The notes: generated by a model from the letters alone, not told the origin. A stretch of 6,989 nt of DNA from Oscillospiraceae bacterium (GCA_017458885.1 JAFSZQ010000096.1:1-6989); one strand, 5' to 3'; shown: positions 1 through 6,450, counted from the first letter of the stretch. Program-made: numbers and translations.

Positions 1-701
1 ATGAGATTTTGACCGGCGTGGTGCAGCGCATCGATCCGCGCACCGGCAACGCCGCCATCCGCATCGGCAACGGCGCCGACGCGACCGACGCGGTGCTGAT
101 GCTCGGCGAGCAGGTCAAGGGCGAGACGCTGACCGAGGGCCAGCGCGTGAAGGTCTACCTCGTGGACGTGCGCCGGTTGAGCCGCGGGCCGCAGGTCATC
201 ATCTCCCGCACGCACCCGGGGCTCGTCAAGCGCCTGTTCGAGCTGGAGGTGCCCGAGATCTACGACGGCACCGTGGAGATCCGCAGCATCGCGCGCGAGG
301 CGGGCAGCCGCACGAAGATGGCGGTGTGGAGCAACGACCCCAACGTCGATCCCATCGGCGCGTGCGTCGGCCCACACGGGCAGCGCGTGAACAACATCGT
401 CGGCGAGCTCGGCGGCGAGAAGATCGACATCATCAAATACAGCGACGCGCCCGAGGAGTATATCGCCGCGGCGCTCGCGCCGGCGGACGTCACCGATGTC
501 TGGATGGCGGACACGGGCAAGGCGTGCCGCGTCATCGTGCCGGACGACCAGCTCTCGCTCGCCATCGGCAAGGAGGGGCAGAACGCCCGCCTCGCGGCGC
601 GGCTCGTGGGCTACAAGATCGACATCAAGCCCGAGTCCTTCCGCGGCAGCGCGGAGGAGGCGGAGGAAGCCGCCGCCGAAGCGGAGCGGGCGAAGGGATA
701 A
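1..701 (+). CDS. nusA: Transcription termination/antitermination factor NusA (3' part, 5' end outside window)
   Basis: NusA binds RNA polymerase and nascent RNA in the cytoplasm, modulating pausing, termination and antitermination. The reading frame is already open at the window edge (codons E-I-L-T-G from base 3), so the N-terminal RNAP-binding domain lies upstream and the start is not visible; about 232 residues are seen. In order: an S1 domain (EILTGVVQRID through to IISRTHPGLV), then KH1 with the family signatures RLFELEVPEI, IAREAGSRTK and DPIGACVGPHGQRV, then KH2 with DDQLSLAIGKEGQNARLAARL. It ends in a short acidic Ala/Glu tail (residues EEAEEAAAEAE) and stop TAA at 699-701. There is no sign of the extra C-terminal AR domains of proteobacterial NusA, as expected for Firmicutes. 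YlxR follows after 5 nt, so the two are co-transcribed. Identification is certain. Confidence 0.97.
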   Translation, partial: EILTGVVQRIDPRTGNAAIRIGNGADATDAVLMLGEQVKGETLTEGQRVKVYLVDVRRLSRGPQVIISRTHPGLVKRLFELEVPEIYDGTVEIRSIAREAGSRTKMAVWSNDPNVDPIGACVGPHGQRVNNIVGELGGEKIDIIKYSDAPEEYIAAALAPADVTDVWMADTGKACRVIVPDDQLSLAIGKEGQNARLAARLVGYKIDIKPESFRGSAEEAEEAAAEAERAKG

Positions 702-706
702 ACGGT

Positions 707-979
707 ATGCAGACCCCCAAAAAGACCCCGCAGCGGCAATGCGTGGGCTGCCGCGAGAAGAAGGACAAACGCGAGCTGATCCGCGTCGTCCGCTCGCCGG
801 AGGGCGCGGTCTCGCTCGACTTCGGCGGCAGGAAGCCCGGGCGCGGGGCCTATGTCTGCCCCAGCGCGGACTGTCTCAAGCGGGCGTGTAAGAGCCGCGC
901 GCTGGAGCGCGCGTTCTCGGCGGCGATCCCGCCGGAGGTCTACGACGCGCTGGAACAGGAGATGGCGAACGGTGGATAG
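707..979 (+). CDS. ylxR: YlxR family RNA-binding protein (RnpM, RNase P modulator)
   Basis: A 90-residue basic protein of the YlxR family. The Bacillus subtilis member has been reported to bind RNase P RNA and modulate its activity (renamed RnpM); that role is transferred from family knowledge. Visible signatures are CVGCREKK at residues 12-19, the ELIRVVRSPEG strand, and the hallmark GRKPGRGAYVC at 41-51 followed by C56. The cysteines at 12, 15, 51 and 56 are arranged as in the family. The ATG at 707 is preceded by an AAGGGA Shine-Dalgarno at 694-699, which overlaps the end of nusA and gives good spacing. Length matches the usual ~90 aa. The stop (TAG 977-979) lies 8 bp inside ylxQ, implying translational coupling. 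Confidence 0.95.
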   Translation: MQTPKKTPQRQCVGCREKKDKRELIRVVRSPEGAVSLDFGGRKPGRGAYVCPSADCLKRACKSRALERAFSAAIPPEVYDALEQEMANGG

Positions 980-1394
980 GATACTGTCGCTGCTCGGGCT
1001 CGCGAAGAAGGCGGGGCGGCTTGAGACGGGCGAGGAGCCGGTCGGCGCGGCGGCAAGGGCGCGCGACGCGCGTTTGCTCTTGCTCGCGTCGGACGCCGCA
1101 GAGAATACCGTGCGCCGCGCAAAGCACTTTGCCGACGTGGGACAGTGCCTGCTCGCGCGCATCCCCGCGGACAAGGACGCGCTCGGGCGCGCCGTGGGGC
1201 GCGCGTCCTGCGCGATGCTCGCCGTGACCGACGTCGGCTTCGCCGAGGCGGTCGCGAAGAGGCTCGCCGCGCTCGACGAAACGCAGTACGGCGCGCTTGC
1301 GGAGAAGCTGTCCGTCAAGGCGGCGCGCGCCGCCGCGCGGAAAGAGGAGCAAAAGCGCCACGACAAAAATTTGCGGCGCGGACGGCGCAAATGA
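972..1394 (+). CDS. ylxQ: L7Ae/Gadd45-like RNA-binding protein YlxQ with extended basic C-terminus
   Basis: A member of the ribosomal L7Ae family, whose bacterial members YbxF and YlxQ bind kink-turn RNA; the precise cellular role of YlxQ is not settled. The N-terminus DRILSLLGLAKKAGR, then TGEEPV (19-24), LLLLASDAAENT (35-46) and the ALGRAVGR...AVTDVGFAEAV segment (70-94) match the fold. I chose GTG at 972. It begins exactly at the conserved N-terminus and has AGGAG at 957-961. The nearby ATG at 962 is in the ylxR frame. The fold ends near residue 100, but the protein runs to 140. The last ~30 residues hold about 14 Lys/Arg/His (ending NLRRGRRK), probably a helical or disordered nucleic-acid-binding tail. 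Family members are usually about 100 aa, so this tail is unusual. Confidence 0.9.
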   Translation: MDRILSLLGLAKKAGRLETGEEPVGAAARARDARLLLLASDAAENTVRRAKHFADVGQCLLARIPADKDALGRAVGRASCAMLAVTDVGFAEAVAKRLAALDETQYGALAEKLSVKAARAAARKEEQKRHDKNLRRGRRK

Positions 1395-1421
1395 AGCGAA
1401 GCGGCTTGCGTTGTGTTTTTT
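1382..1421 (+). terminator. Possible weak attenuator between ylxQ and infB
   Basis: The end of ylxQ and the spacer can form a stem: 1382-1390 (ACGGCGCAA) against 1406-1414 (TTGCGTTGT), 9 pairs including two G-U, with a 15-nt loop. One G then separates it from a T6 run at 1416-1421. This layout is that of an intrinsic terminator, but the stem is weak and the loop large, so read-through is likely. In other bacteria this junction is transcribed through. It could tune infB level or be chance. Confidence 0.25.
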
Positions 1422-1444
1422 AAGCTAGCATCTGGAGGTATTTT

Positions 1445-3823
1445 ATGGCAACAACGGTACAGAACAAGAACAAGGTGTCCGTGCTCGCCAAGGAGTTTGG
1501 CATGAGCAGCAAGGACGTCGTCGGCGTCCTCAAGACTTATACGGACACGGTGAAGGGGCCTTCCCAGGTGCTGGACGAGCGCGAGCTGTCGATCCTCTTT
1601 GAGTACCTGACGCAGAAGAATCAGGTGGAGATCGCGACGATCTTCGCCGATACCTATCAGGAGAAGGAGGAGGCGCCGGCGGAGACCGCTCCGGCGGCGG
1701 AGCAGAGCGCGCCGCGGCAGAACACGCCGCAGCAGAGCGCCGCGCCCGCCGAAGGCGCCGCCGCCCCCGCGCAGCCCTCCGCGCCGAAGAAGGAGAAGAA
1801 CACGCAGGCGATGACCCGCGTGCCGGAGAAGAAGATCGTCGATACGCGCAAGGCGGTGAACGTCAACCTCGACAAGTACGACGAGCGCCTTCAGGACATG
1901 GCGGACCGCTCCGGCGGCGGCGGACGCCGCGCCGAGCAGAGCGGCAACAAGGAGAAGTTCCGCAACGCGGGCAAGAACCGCGGCCGCGGCGGCGCGCCGA
2001 CGTTCTCCAACAAGCGCAGGCAGGAGGAGGCGGCGCGGATGCGCCGGCTCCAGCTCGAGGCGCTCAAAAAGACGCCCGTCACCGTCAAGATCCCCGACGA
2101 GATCAGCGTGCAGGAGCTTGCCTCCCGCATGAAGAAGACGGGCGCGGAGGTCGTCAAGTGCCTTGTGAAGAACGGCGTCATGGCGTCGCTCTCGCAGATC
2201 ATCGACTTCGATACCGCGTCGTTCGTCGCGGAAGAGCTCGGCTGCAAGGTCGAGAAGGAGGTCGTCGTCACGATCGAGGAGCAGCTCATCGACGACCATC
2301 AGGATACCGAGGAGGAGCTGCAGCTCCGCGCGCCCGTCGTCGTGGTCATGGGCCACGTTGACCACGGCAAGACGTCGCTGCTCGACTATATCCGCAACGC
2401 GCACGTCGCCAGCGGCGAGGCGGGCGGCATCACGCAGCACATCGGCGCGTATCAGGTGCAGATCAAGGGCAAGCCCATCACGTTCCTGGACACCCCGGGC
2501 CACGAGGCGTTCACGTCCATGCGCGCGCGCGGCGCGATGGTGACGGATATCGCCATCCTCGTCGTCGCGGCGGAGGACGGCATCATGCCGCAGACGATCG
2601 AGTCCATCAACCACGCCAAGGCGGCGGGCATCCCGATCATCGTCGCCATCAACAAGATGGACAAGGCGGACGCGAACCCCGAGCGCATCAAGCAGCAGCT
2701 CACCGAGCACGGTCTGCTCGCCGAGGACTGGGGCGGCGATACCATCGTCTGCCCGATCTCCGCGAAGACCGGCATGGGCGTGGACGACCTGCTCGAGAAC
2801 GTGGCGCTGACCGCCGAGATGGGCGAGCTGAAGGCGAATCCGAACCGCGCCGCGAGCGGCACGGTCATCGAGGCGCGGCTCGACAAGGGGCGCGGCCCCG
2901 TGGCGACGCTGCTCGTCCAGAACGGCACGCGGCATCGCGGCGACATCATCATCGCGGGCACCGCCGTCGGGCGCGTGCGCGCGATGACCGGCGACAACGG
3001 CAGGAGCATGACCGAGGCGGGCCCCAGCGTGCCGGTCGAGATCACGGGTCTCGGCGACGTGCCCGGCGCGGGCGCGACGTTCAACGCCGTCGCGGACGAG
3101 CGCCTTGCGCGCGAGCTGGTGGAGCAGCGCAAGGAGGAGGAAAAGCTCAAGGCGAACGCGCCGATGCAGAAGGTCTCGCTCGAAGACCTGTTCAGCCAGA
3201 TCCAGGCGGGCGAGATGAAGAACCTGAACCTGATCGTCAAGGCGGACGTGCAGGGCAGCGTCGAGGCGGTCAAGAGCTCGCTGGAGAAGCTGTCGAACGA
3301 CGAGGTGCGCGTGCGCGTGATCCACGGCGCGGTCGGCGCGGTGAACGAGAGCGACGTGATGCTCGCCTCCACGGCGGGCGCGATCATCGTCGGCTTCAAC
3401 ATCCGCCCCGACGCCGCGGCGGCGGAGAGCGCGAAGCGGATGCACGTCGATATGCGGATGTACCGCGTCATCTACGACGCCATCGACGAGATCGAGTCGG
3501 CGATGAAGGGGATGCTCGCGCCGAAATTCCGCGAGGTCGTCCTGGGCCACGCCGAGGTGCGCCAGACCTACAAGGTCTCGAACGTCGGCACGGTCGCGGG
3601 CTGCTACGTCACGGACGGCAAGCTCCAGCGCGGGAGCGAGGTGCGCATCGTGCGCGACGGCGTGGTGGTGCACGAGGGCGCGCTTGCGTCGCTCCAGCGG
3701 TTCAAGGACGCGGTCAGGGAGGTAGCTTCCGGCTACGAGTGCGGCTTGAGCTTCGAGAAGTTCAACGACGTGAAGCTCGGCGACGTCATCGAGGCGTTTG
3801 TGATGGAGGAGATCGAGCAGTAA
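1445..3823 (+). CDS. infB: Translation initiation factor IF-2
   Basis: This GTPase delivers initiator fMet-tRNA to the 30S subunit and promotes subunit joining. The protein is complete at 792 residues. It starts with an IF2_N domain (about 8-58: [17 protein letters not shown]...), followed by an Ala/Pro/Glu/Gln linker (about 75-115) and a Gly/Arg-rich basic stretch (about 155-203). A second IF2_N-type module (about 212-270: [16 protein letters not shown]) precedes the G domain. The G motifs are G1 GHVDHGKT (303-310), G2 Thr330 in [11 protein letters not shown]3 DTPGH (349-353), G4 NKMD (403-406) and G5 SAK (439-441). Domains II and III follow ([15 protein letters not shown] at 576; [13 protein letters not shown]). 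Domain IV/C2 carries [18 protein letters not shown] (763-780), the fMet-tRNA-binding region. The start ATG has GGAGG at 1434-1438, 6 nt upstream, the strongest SD in the window, fitting independent high expression. Nothing is truncated. Confidence 0.98.
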   Translation: MATTVQNKNKVSVLAKEFGMSSKDVVGVLKTYTDTVKGPSQVLDERELSILFEYLTQKNQVEIATIFADTYQEKEEAPAETAPAAEQSAPRQNTPQQSAAPAEGAAAPAQPSAPKKEKNTQAMTRVPEKKIVDTRKAVNVNLDKYDERLQDMADRSGGGGRRAEQSGNKEKFRNAGKNRGRGGAPTFSNKRRQEEAARMRRLQLEALKKTPVTVKIPDEISVQELASRMKKTGAEVVKCLVKNGVMASLSQIIDFDTASFVAEELGCKVEKEVVVTIEEQLIDDHQDTEEELQLRAPVVVVMGHVDHGKTSLLDYIRNAHVASGEAGGITQHIGAYQVQIKGKPITFLDTPGHEAFTSMRARGAMVTDIAILVVAAEDGIMPQTIESINHAKAAGIPIIVAINKMDKADANPERIKQQLTEHGLLAEDWGGDTIVCPISAKTGMGVDDLLENVALTAEMGELKANPNRAASGTVIEARLDKGRGPVATLLVQNGTRHRGDIIIAGTAVGRVRAMTGDNGRSMTEAGPSVPVEITGLGDVPGAGATFNAVADERLARELVEQRKEEEKLKANAPMQKVSLEDLFSQIQAGEMKNLNLIVKADVQGSVEAVKSSLEKLSNDEVRVRVIHGAVGAVNESDVMLASTAGAIIVGFNIRPDAAAAESAKRMHVDMRMYRVIYDAIDEIESAMKGMLAPKFREVVLGHAEVRQTYKVSNVGTVAGCYVTDGKLQRGSEVRIVRDGVVVHEGALASLQRFKDAVREVASGYECGLSFEKFNDVKLGDVIEAFVMEEIEQ

Positions 3824-3828
3824 CGCTC

Positions 3829-3874
3829 TTGAAACCGTTTCTCTTTTGGCGCCCCAAAAGAGAAATGGTTTCAA
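3829..3874. repeat. Left hairpin: 21-bp inverted repeat just after infB
   Basis: The arm at 3829-3849 pairs with 3854-3874 over 21 bp. The only imperfection is one G-U at 3837/3866, and the loop is CGCC. The outer half-site is TGAAACCGTTTC (3830-3841) and the inner is GAAATGGTTTCA (3862-3873). It is AT-rich at the base and has no T-run after it, so it is not a canonical intrinsic terminator. In infB mRNA it would still form a strong 3' hairpin that could block 3' exonucleases or be cut by RNase III. Confidence 0.9.
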
Positions 3875-3914
3875 ACTTCCGTAGAGAAAAATGCTTATCG
3901 GCGATATTTTATAA

Positions 3915-4122
3915 AGGTCGTTGGATTTCTGAAAAAATATGACGCTGTTTTCGTAACGTCACTGACTTCGCCACGATTGCCGCCTCCGGCGGCGCGATGT
4001 TCCCGTGCGTCCGGCTGCCTGCGTCGCTCCGCCTTGCTGTCTTCGCAACGGTCGAATAAGGGGTGGCAAACGCCAACCGGCACGGGCAAACCCGCGTAAT
4101 GTAGGCGCGATAACCCCAAAAT
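3915..4122. other. Interior of the repeat element: GC-rich, small hairpins, no gene
   Basis: Between the inverted repeats I find no credible coding region. Hairpins visible are TGACG/CGTCA (3940-3944 with 3957-3961), GCCGCC-TCC-GGCGGC (3979-3993), TGGC-AAAC-GCCA (4064-4075) and CGGG-CAAA-CCCG (4083-4094). GGGGT (4060-4064) could close over the last two by pairing with ACCCC (4113-4117). On the minus strand the TGACG/CGTCA stem is followed by TATTTTTTC, a weak terminator-like arrangement. No promoter with good spacing was seen. Confidence 0.5.
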
Positions 4123-4166
4123 CATAAGGAATATCGCCGACAAGCCCCTTTCTCTTCTTTGGAAGT

Positions 4167-4215
4167 CTGAAACCATTTCTTCTCTTTCGAAGGGAAAGAG
4201 AAGAAATGGTTTCAG
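4167..4215. repeat. Right hairpin: perfect 22-bp inverted repeat upstream of rbfA
   Basis: The arm at 4167-4188 pairs perfectly with 4194-4215 (22 bp, loop GAAGG at 4189-4193). It carries the same half-site as the left hairpin: TGAAACCATTTC at 4168-4179 and GAAATGGTTTCA at 4203-4214. The arms are pure purine/pyrimidine tracts for much of their length (TTTCTTCTCTTTC). No T-run follows. It ends 22 nt before the rbfA Shine-Dalgarno, so in RNA it would sit in the rbfA leader without covering the ribosome site. Confidence 0.92.
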
Positions 4216-4237
4216 GAACCGCCCTTTTGCGCAAAAA

Positions 4238-4243
4238 AAGGAG
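4238..4243 (+). promoter_or_regulatory. Shine-Dalgarno of rbfA
   Basis: AAGGAG with 7 nt to the ATG at 4251. It decides the start against two other ATGs. The one at 4206 lies inside the right hairpin, and the one at 4246 is only 2 nt from the SD and opens a two-codon frame (ATG CAA TGA). Confidence 0.85.
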
Positions 4244-4250
4244 CCATGCA

Positions 4251-4643
4251 ATGAACAACCGCATCCACCGCATCAACGAGGAAATACAAAAGGAGCTGTC
4301 CTCGCTCCTGCGCACCGTGAAGGACCCGCGCGTGCAGGGCGGGATGGTGACCGTCACGCACGTCGATACCACCACCGACCTGCGCTATTGCCGCGTGTTC
4401 GTCAGCGTGCTCGACAAGGCGCGCGAGAAGGACGTCGTCAAGGGGCTCAAGAGCGCGGCGGGCTATCTGCGGCGCGAGCTGGGCGCGGCGGTGCAGCTTC
4501 GCTATACGCCGGAGCTGCAATTCACCGCCGACGACTCCATCGAGTACGGCGCGCACATCCTCGAGATGCTGCGCGACCCGAACGTCGTCAAGCCCGCGAA
4601 CCCCGCCAACGCCGACATCGTGCTGGAGGACGGGAACGGATGA
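4251..4643 (+). CDS. rbfA: 30S ribosome-binding factor RbfA
   Basis: RbfA is a small KH-type protein that binds immature 30S subunits near the 5' end of 16S rRNA and helps late maturation, notably in the cold. The 130-residue product matches the family's usual length. It has the N-terminal helix NNRIHRINEEIQKELSSLL, the signature KDPRVQGGMVTVTHVD (24-39), DLRYCRVFVSVL (43-54), a helix with LKSAAGYLRRELG, and the closing strand LRYTPELQFTADDSIEYG (83-100). ATG 4251 is chosen for its SD at 4238-4243 and its match to the conserved N-terminus. An in-frame ATG at 4206 would add 15 unrelated residues from inside the hairpin repeat. Its stop overlaps the nrnA start (ATGA, 4640-4643). Its distance from infB is caused by the inserted repeat element, so its transcription may depend on read-through of the left hairpin. 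Confidence 0.96.
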   Translation: MNNRIHRINEEIQKELSSLLRTVKDPRVQGGMVTVTHVDTTTDLRYCRVFVSVLDKAREKDVVKGLKSAAGYLRRELGAAVQLRYTPELQFTADDSIEYGAHILEMLRDPNVVKPANPANADIVLEDGNG

Positions 4644-5590
4644 TCGCGCCGCGGGAAGTCGCGGACTGGCTCCGCGCACACGACAACTATCTGATCCTGA
4701 CCCACCGCCGCCCGGACGGGGATACCCTCGGCTGCGCGGCGGCGCTGGCGTTGCTGCTGCGCGCGCTCGGCAAGACCGCGTGGCTGCTCCGCAACGCCGA
4801 GGTCACGGAGCGTTACGCGCCCTATGTGGACGCGCTGTGGGCGGCGGACGATTACGCATACGACACGGTCGTGTCCGTCGATCTCGCGGCGCTGTCGCTG
4901 TTTCCCGACAACGCCGCGCCGCTCAAAACGCGCGTCGACCTCGCCATCGACCACCATCCGAGCTACGAGGGCTTTGCCGCCGAGAGCTGCGTCTGCCCCG
5001 AACGCGCCGCCTGCGGCGAGATCCTCTATGAGGTCGCCGCCGCGCTGGGGCAGCTCACGCCGGAGGTCGCGCTGCCGCTCTACGTCGCGGTCAGCACGGA
5101 CACGGGCTGCTTCGTGTACTCGAACGTGACCGCGAACACGCACCGCGTCGCGGCGGCGCTGATGGAGACCGGCATCGACGTGCGCGGCGTCAACAAGGCG
5201 CTGTTCCGCACGAAGAGCCAAAAGCGCCTCGCGCTCGAGGGGCGCCTGCTGCGCGAGATGGAGTATTTCGACGGCGGGCGCGTCGTCGTCGTGCAGGTGC
5301 CGCGCTCGCTCGTCCGCGAGCTGGCGCTCACCGAGAACGATATGGACGACCTCGCCGCCCTCGGCGGGCTGGTCGAGGGGCAGGACTGCTCCGTGACGAT
5401 GAAGGAGCAGGAGAACGGCGATTGGAAGATCAGCGTCCGCACGGGCCCGCGCGTCAACGCGACGCGCGTGTGCGAGAAATTTGGCGGCGGCGGGCACAAG
5501 GCGGCGTCCGGCTGCGTCATCACGGGCATGAGCGGCGAGGAGGCGAAGCGCGCCATCGTGCGCGCGTGCATCGAGGTCGGCAATGCCTGA
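4640..5590 (+). CDS. nrnA: DHH/DHHA1 phosphoesterase, NrnA type (oligoribonuclease / pAp phosphatase)
   Basis: NrnA-family enzymes degrade 2-5 nt RNAs and dephosphorylate 3'-phosphoadenosine 5'-phosphate, using two Mn ions. The product is 316 residues, a normal length. The DHH domain shows all metal-site motifs: THRRPDGDTLG (21-31, with H22, D26, D28), D81 in VSVDLAA, DHH at 104-106, and D154 in VSTDTGCF. The linker region is followed by a DHHA1 domain ending in the substrate-binding GGGGHKAASG (282-291). The ATG at 4640 overlaps the rbfA stop by 4 bp, with GGAGG at 4625-4629. The position between rbfA and truB is the standard Firmicutes one. A c-di-AMP/pGpG-hydrolysing relative (GdpP/PgpH context) is less likely because no membrane, PAS or GGDEF segments are present. 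Exact substrate preference cannot be read from sequence. Confidence 0.92.
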   Translation: MIAPREVADWLRAHDNYLILTHRRPDGDTLGCAAALALLLRALGKTAWLLRNAEVTERYAPYVDALWAADDYAYDTVVSVDLAALSLFPDNAAPLKTRVDLAIDHHPSYEGFAAESCVCPERAACGEILYEVAAALGQLTPEVALPLYVAVSTDTGCFVYSNVTANTHRVAAALMETGIDVRGVNKALFRTKSQKRLALEGRLLREMEYFDGGRVVVVQVPRSLVRELALTENDMDDLAALGGLVEGQDCSVTMKEQENGDWKISVRTGPRVNATRVCEKFGGGGHKAASGCVITGMSGEEAKRAIVRACIEVGNA

Positions 5591-6446
5591 CGGGATCATC
5601 GTCATCGACAAGCCCGCGGGCTGGACGAGCATGGACGTGTGCGCCAAGCTGCGCGGCGTCTACCGTGAAAAGCGCGTCGGGCACGCGGGGACGCTCGACC
5701 CGATGGCGACGGGCGTGCTGCCCGTGTTCGTCGGGCGCGCGACGAAAGCCGTCTCGTTCGCCGAGGACGGCGGGAAGGAATACCGCGCGTCGCTGCGGCT
5801 CGGCGTCGTCACCGACACGCAGGACACGAGCGGCACGGTGCTGTCCGAAGCGCCCGTCAACGTGACCGAGGACGGGCTGCGCGCGGTTTTGCCGCGCTTC
5901 ACTGGCGAGCTTGAGCAGGTGCCGCCGATGTACTCGGCGGTCAAGATACAGGGCAAGAAGCTCTACGAGCTGGCGCGCAAGGGCGTCACGGTGGAGCGCG
6001 CGCCGCGCCGCGTCACCGTTTACGAGCTGGAGCTGCTGGGACGCGACGCGCGCGGCGACTGGAGCCTGCGCGTCGTCTGCTCCAAGGGGACGTACGTCCG
6101 CACGCTCTGCCACGACGTCGGCGCGGCGCTCGGCTGCGGCGGCTGCATGAGCGCGCTCACGCGCACGATGGCGGCGGGCTGGACGCTCGCGGAAGCGGTG
6201 CCGCTCGACGAGGCGGTCGAACGCGGCGCGGCGCTGCTGCGCCCCGTGGACAGCCTGTTCCGGCAGTACCCCGCGTACCGCATCGCGGACGCGGAGACGG
6301 AGCGCCGCTGCCTCTGCGGGAACCCGCTGTACGCAAACGCCGCGGACGGGATGTACCGCGTCTACGCGCGCTCCGGCGCGTTCCTCGCGCTCTCGCGCGC
6401 GGAGAGCGGCGTGCTGACGGCGGTAAAAAACTTTTTTGGCGGATGA
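5583..6446 (+). CDS. truB: tRNA pseudouridine(55) synthase TruB
   Basis: TruB isomerises U55 to pseudouridine in the T-loop of most tRNAs and also acts as a tRNA chaperone. The complete 287-residue protein has the N-terminal GIIVIDKPAGWTSMDV (4-19) and the catalytic motif RVGHAGTLDPMATGVLP (31-47) with nucleophile Asp39. KEYRASLRLGVVTDTQD follows at 65-81. Then come the QVPPMYSAVKIQGKKLYELA block (112-131), CSKGTYVRTLCHDVG (166-180) and LTRT (192-195). The C-terminus is a short PUA-like segment (YRVYARSGAFLALSRAE), as in clostridial TruB. The start overlaps nrnA by 8 bp, with a modest GAGG at 5573-5576, so translational coupling is likely. The last codons contain an A6-C-T6 tract (6425-6437) just before the stop. 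Confidence 0.97.
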   Translation: MPDGIIVIDKPAGWTSMDVCAKLRGVYREKRVGHAGTLDPMATGVLPVFVGRATKAVSFAEDGGKEYRASLRLGVVTDTQDTSGTVLSEAPVNVTEDGLRAVLPRFTGELEQVPPMYSAVKIQGKKLYELARKGVTVERAPRRVTVYELELLGRDARGDWSLRVVCSKGTYVRTLCHDVGAALGCGGCMSALTRTMAAGWTLAEAVPLDEAVERGAALLRPVDSLFRQYPAYRIADAETERRCLCGNPLYANAADGMYRVYARSGAFLALSRAESGVLTAVKNFFGG

Positions 6447-6450
6447 GGAT

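Larger units (their letters stand above)
3829..4215. mobile_element. MITE-like element with hairpin-bearing terminal inverted repeats, filling the infB-rbfA gap
   Basis: This element occupies almost all of the 427-bp gap (3824-4250), starting 5 nt after the infB stop and ending 35 nt before the rbfA start. The left end (3829-3908) and the reverse complement of the right end (4215-4130) align along their whole length. Both open with a long hairpin starting TGAAACC. Both then carry ACTTCC, an AGAGAAA tract, and GCTT(A/G)TCGGCGATATT (3893-3908 versus 4145-4130). Similarity may run on through TTATAA/TTATGA. The interior (about 3915-4122) is mostly GC-rich with small hairpins, and no transposase fits. 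I see no convincing target-site duplication: the left flank AACGCTC differs from the right flank GAACCGC. It could be a MITE, a decayed insertion, or a paired regulatory hairpin set; mobility is inferred from structure only. Confidence 0.6.

Noticed and set aside
611..3874. Very long open frame (1087 codons) on the minus strand across ylxR, ylxQ and infB
   Set aside because: It is antisense to certain genes. It is rich in Arg/Leu/Ala/His/Asp as expected from reading GC-rich codons backwards, has no recognisable domain, and begins inside the hairpin repeat.
3829..3874. Left hairpin as a canonical Rho-independent terminator of infB
   Set aside because: The stem is long but AT-rich at its base and is followed by ACTTCC rather than a T-run. 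The same hairpin type recurs at the other end of the element.
3822..4224. Target-site duplication flanking the repeat element
   Set aside because: AACGCTCTT on the left and AACCGCCCTT on the right look alike at a glance but do not match exactly or sit at equal offsets from the TIR ends.
4206..4250. rbfA starting at the in-frame ATG at 4206
   Set aside because: It lies in the hairpin arm, lacks an SD, and would add residues absent from the RbfA N-terminus; ATG 4251 has AAGGAG at proper spacing.
3895..4251. Minus-strand frame of 118 codons through the infB-rbfA gap as a real gene
   Set aside because: Most of it is the hairpin repeat plus the GC-rich interior. There is no SD-supported start or known domain, and only the repeat-derived segment resembles anything (the other arm).
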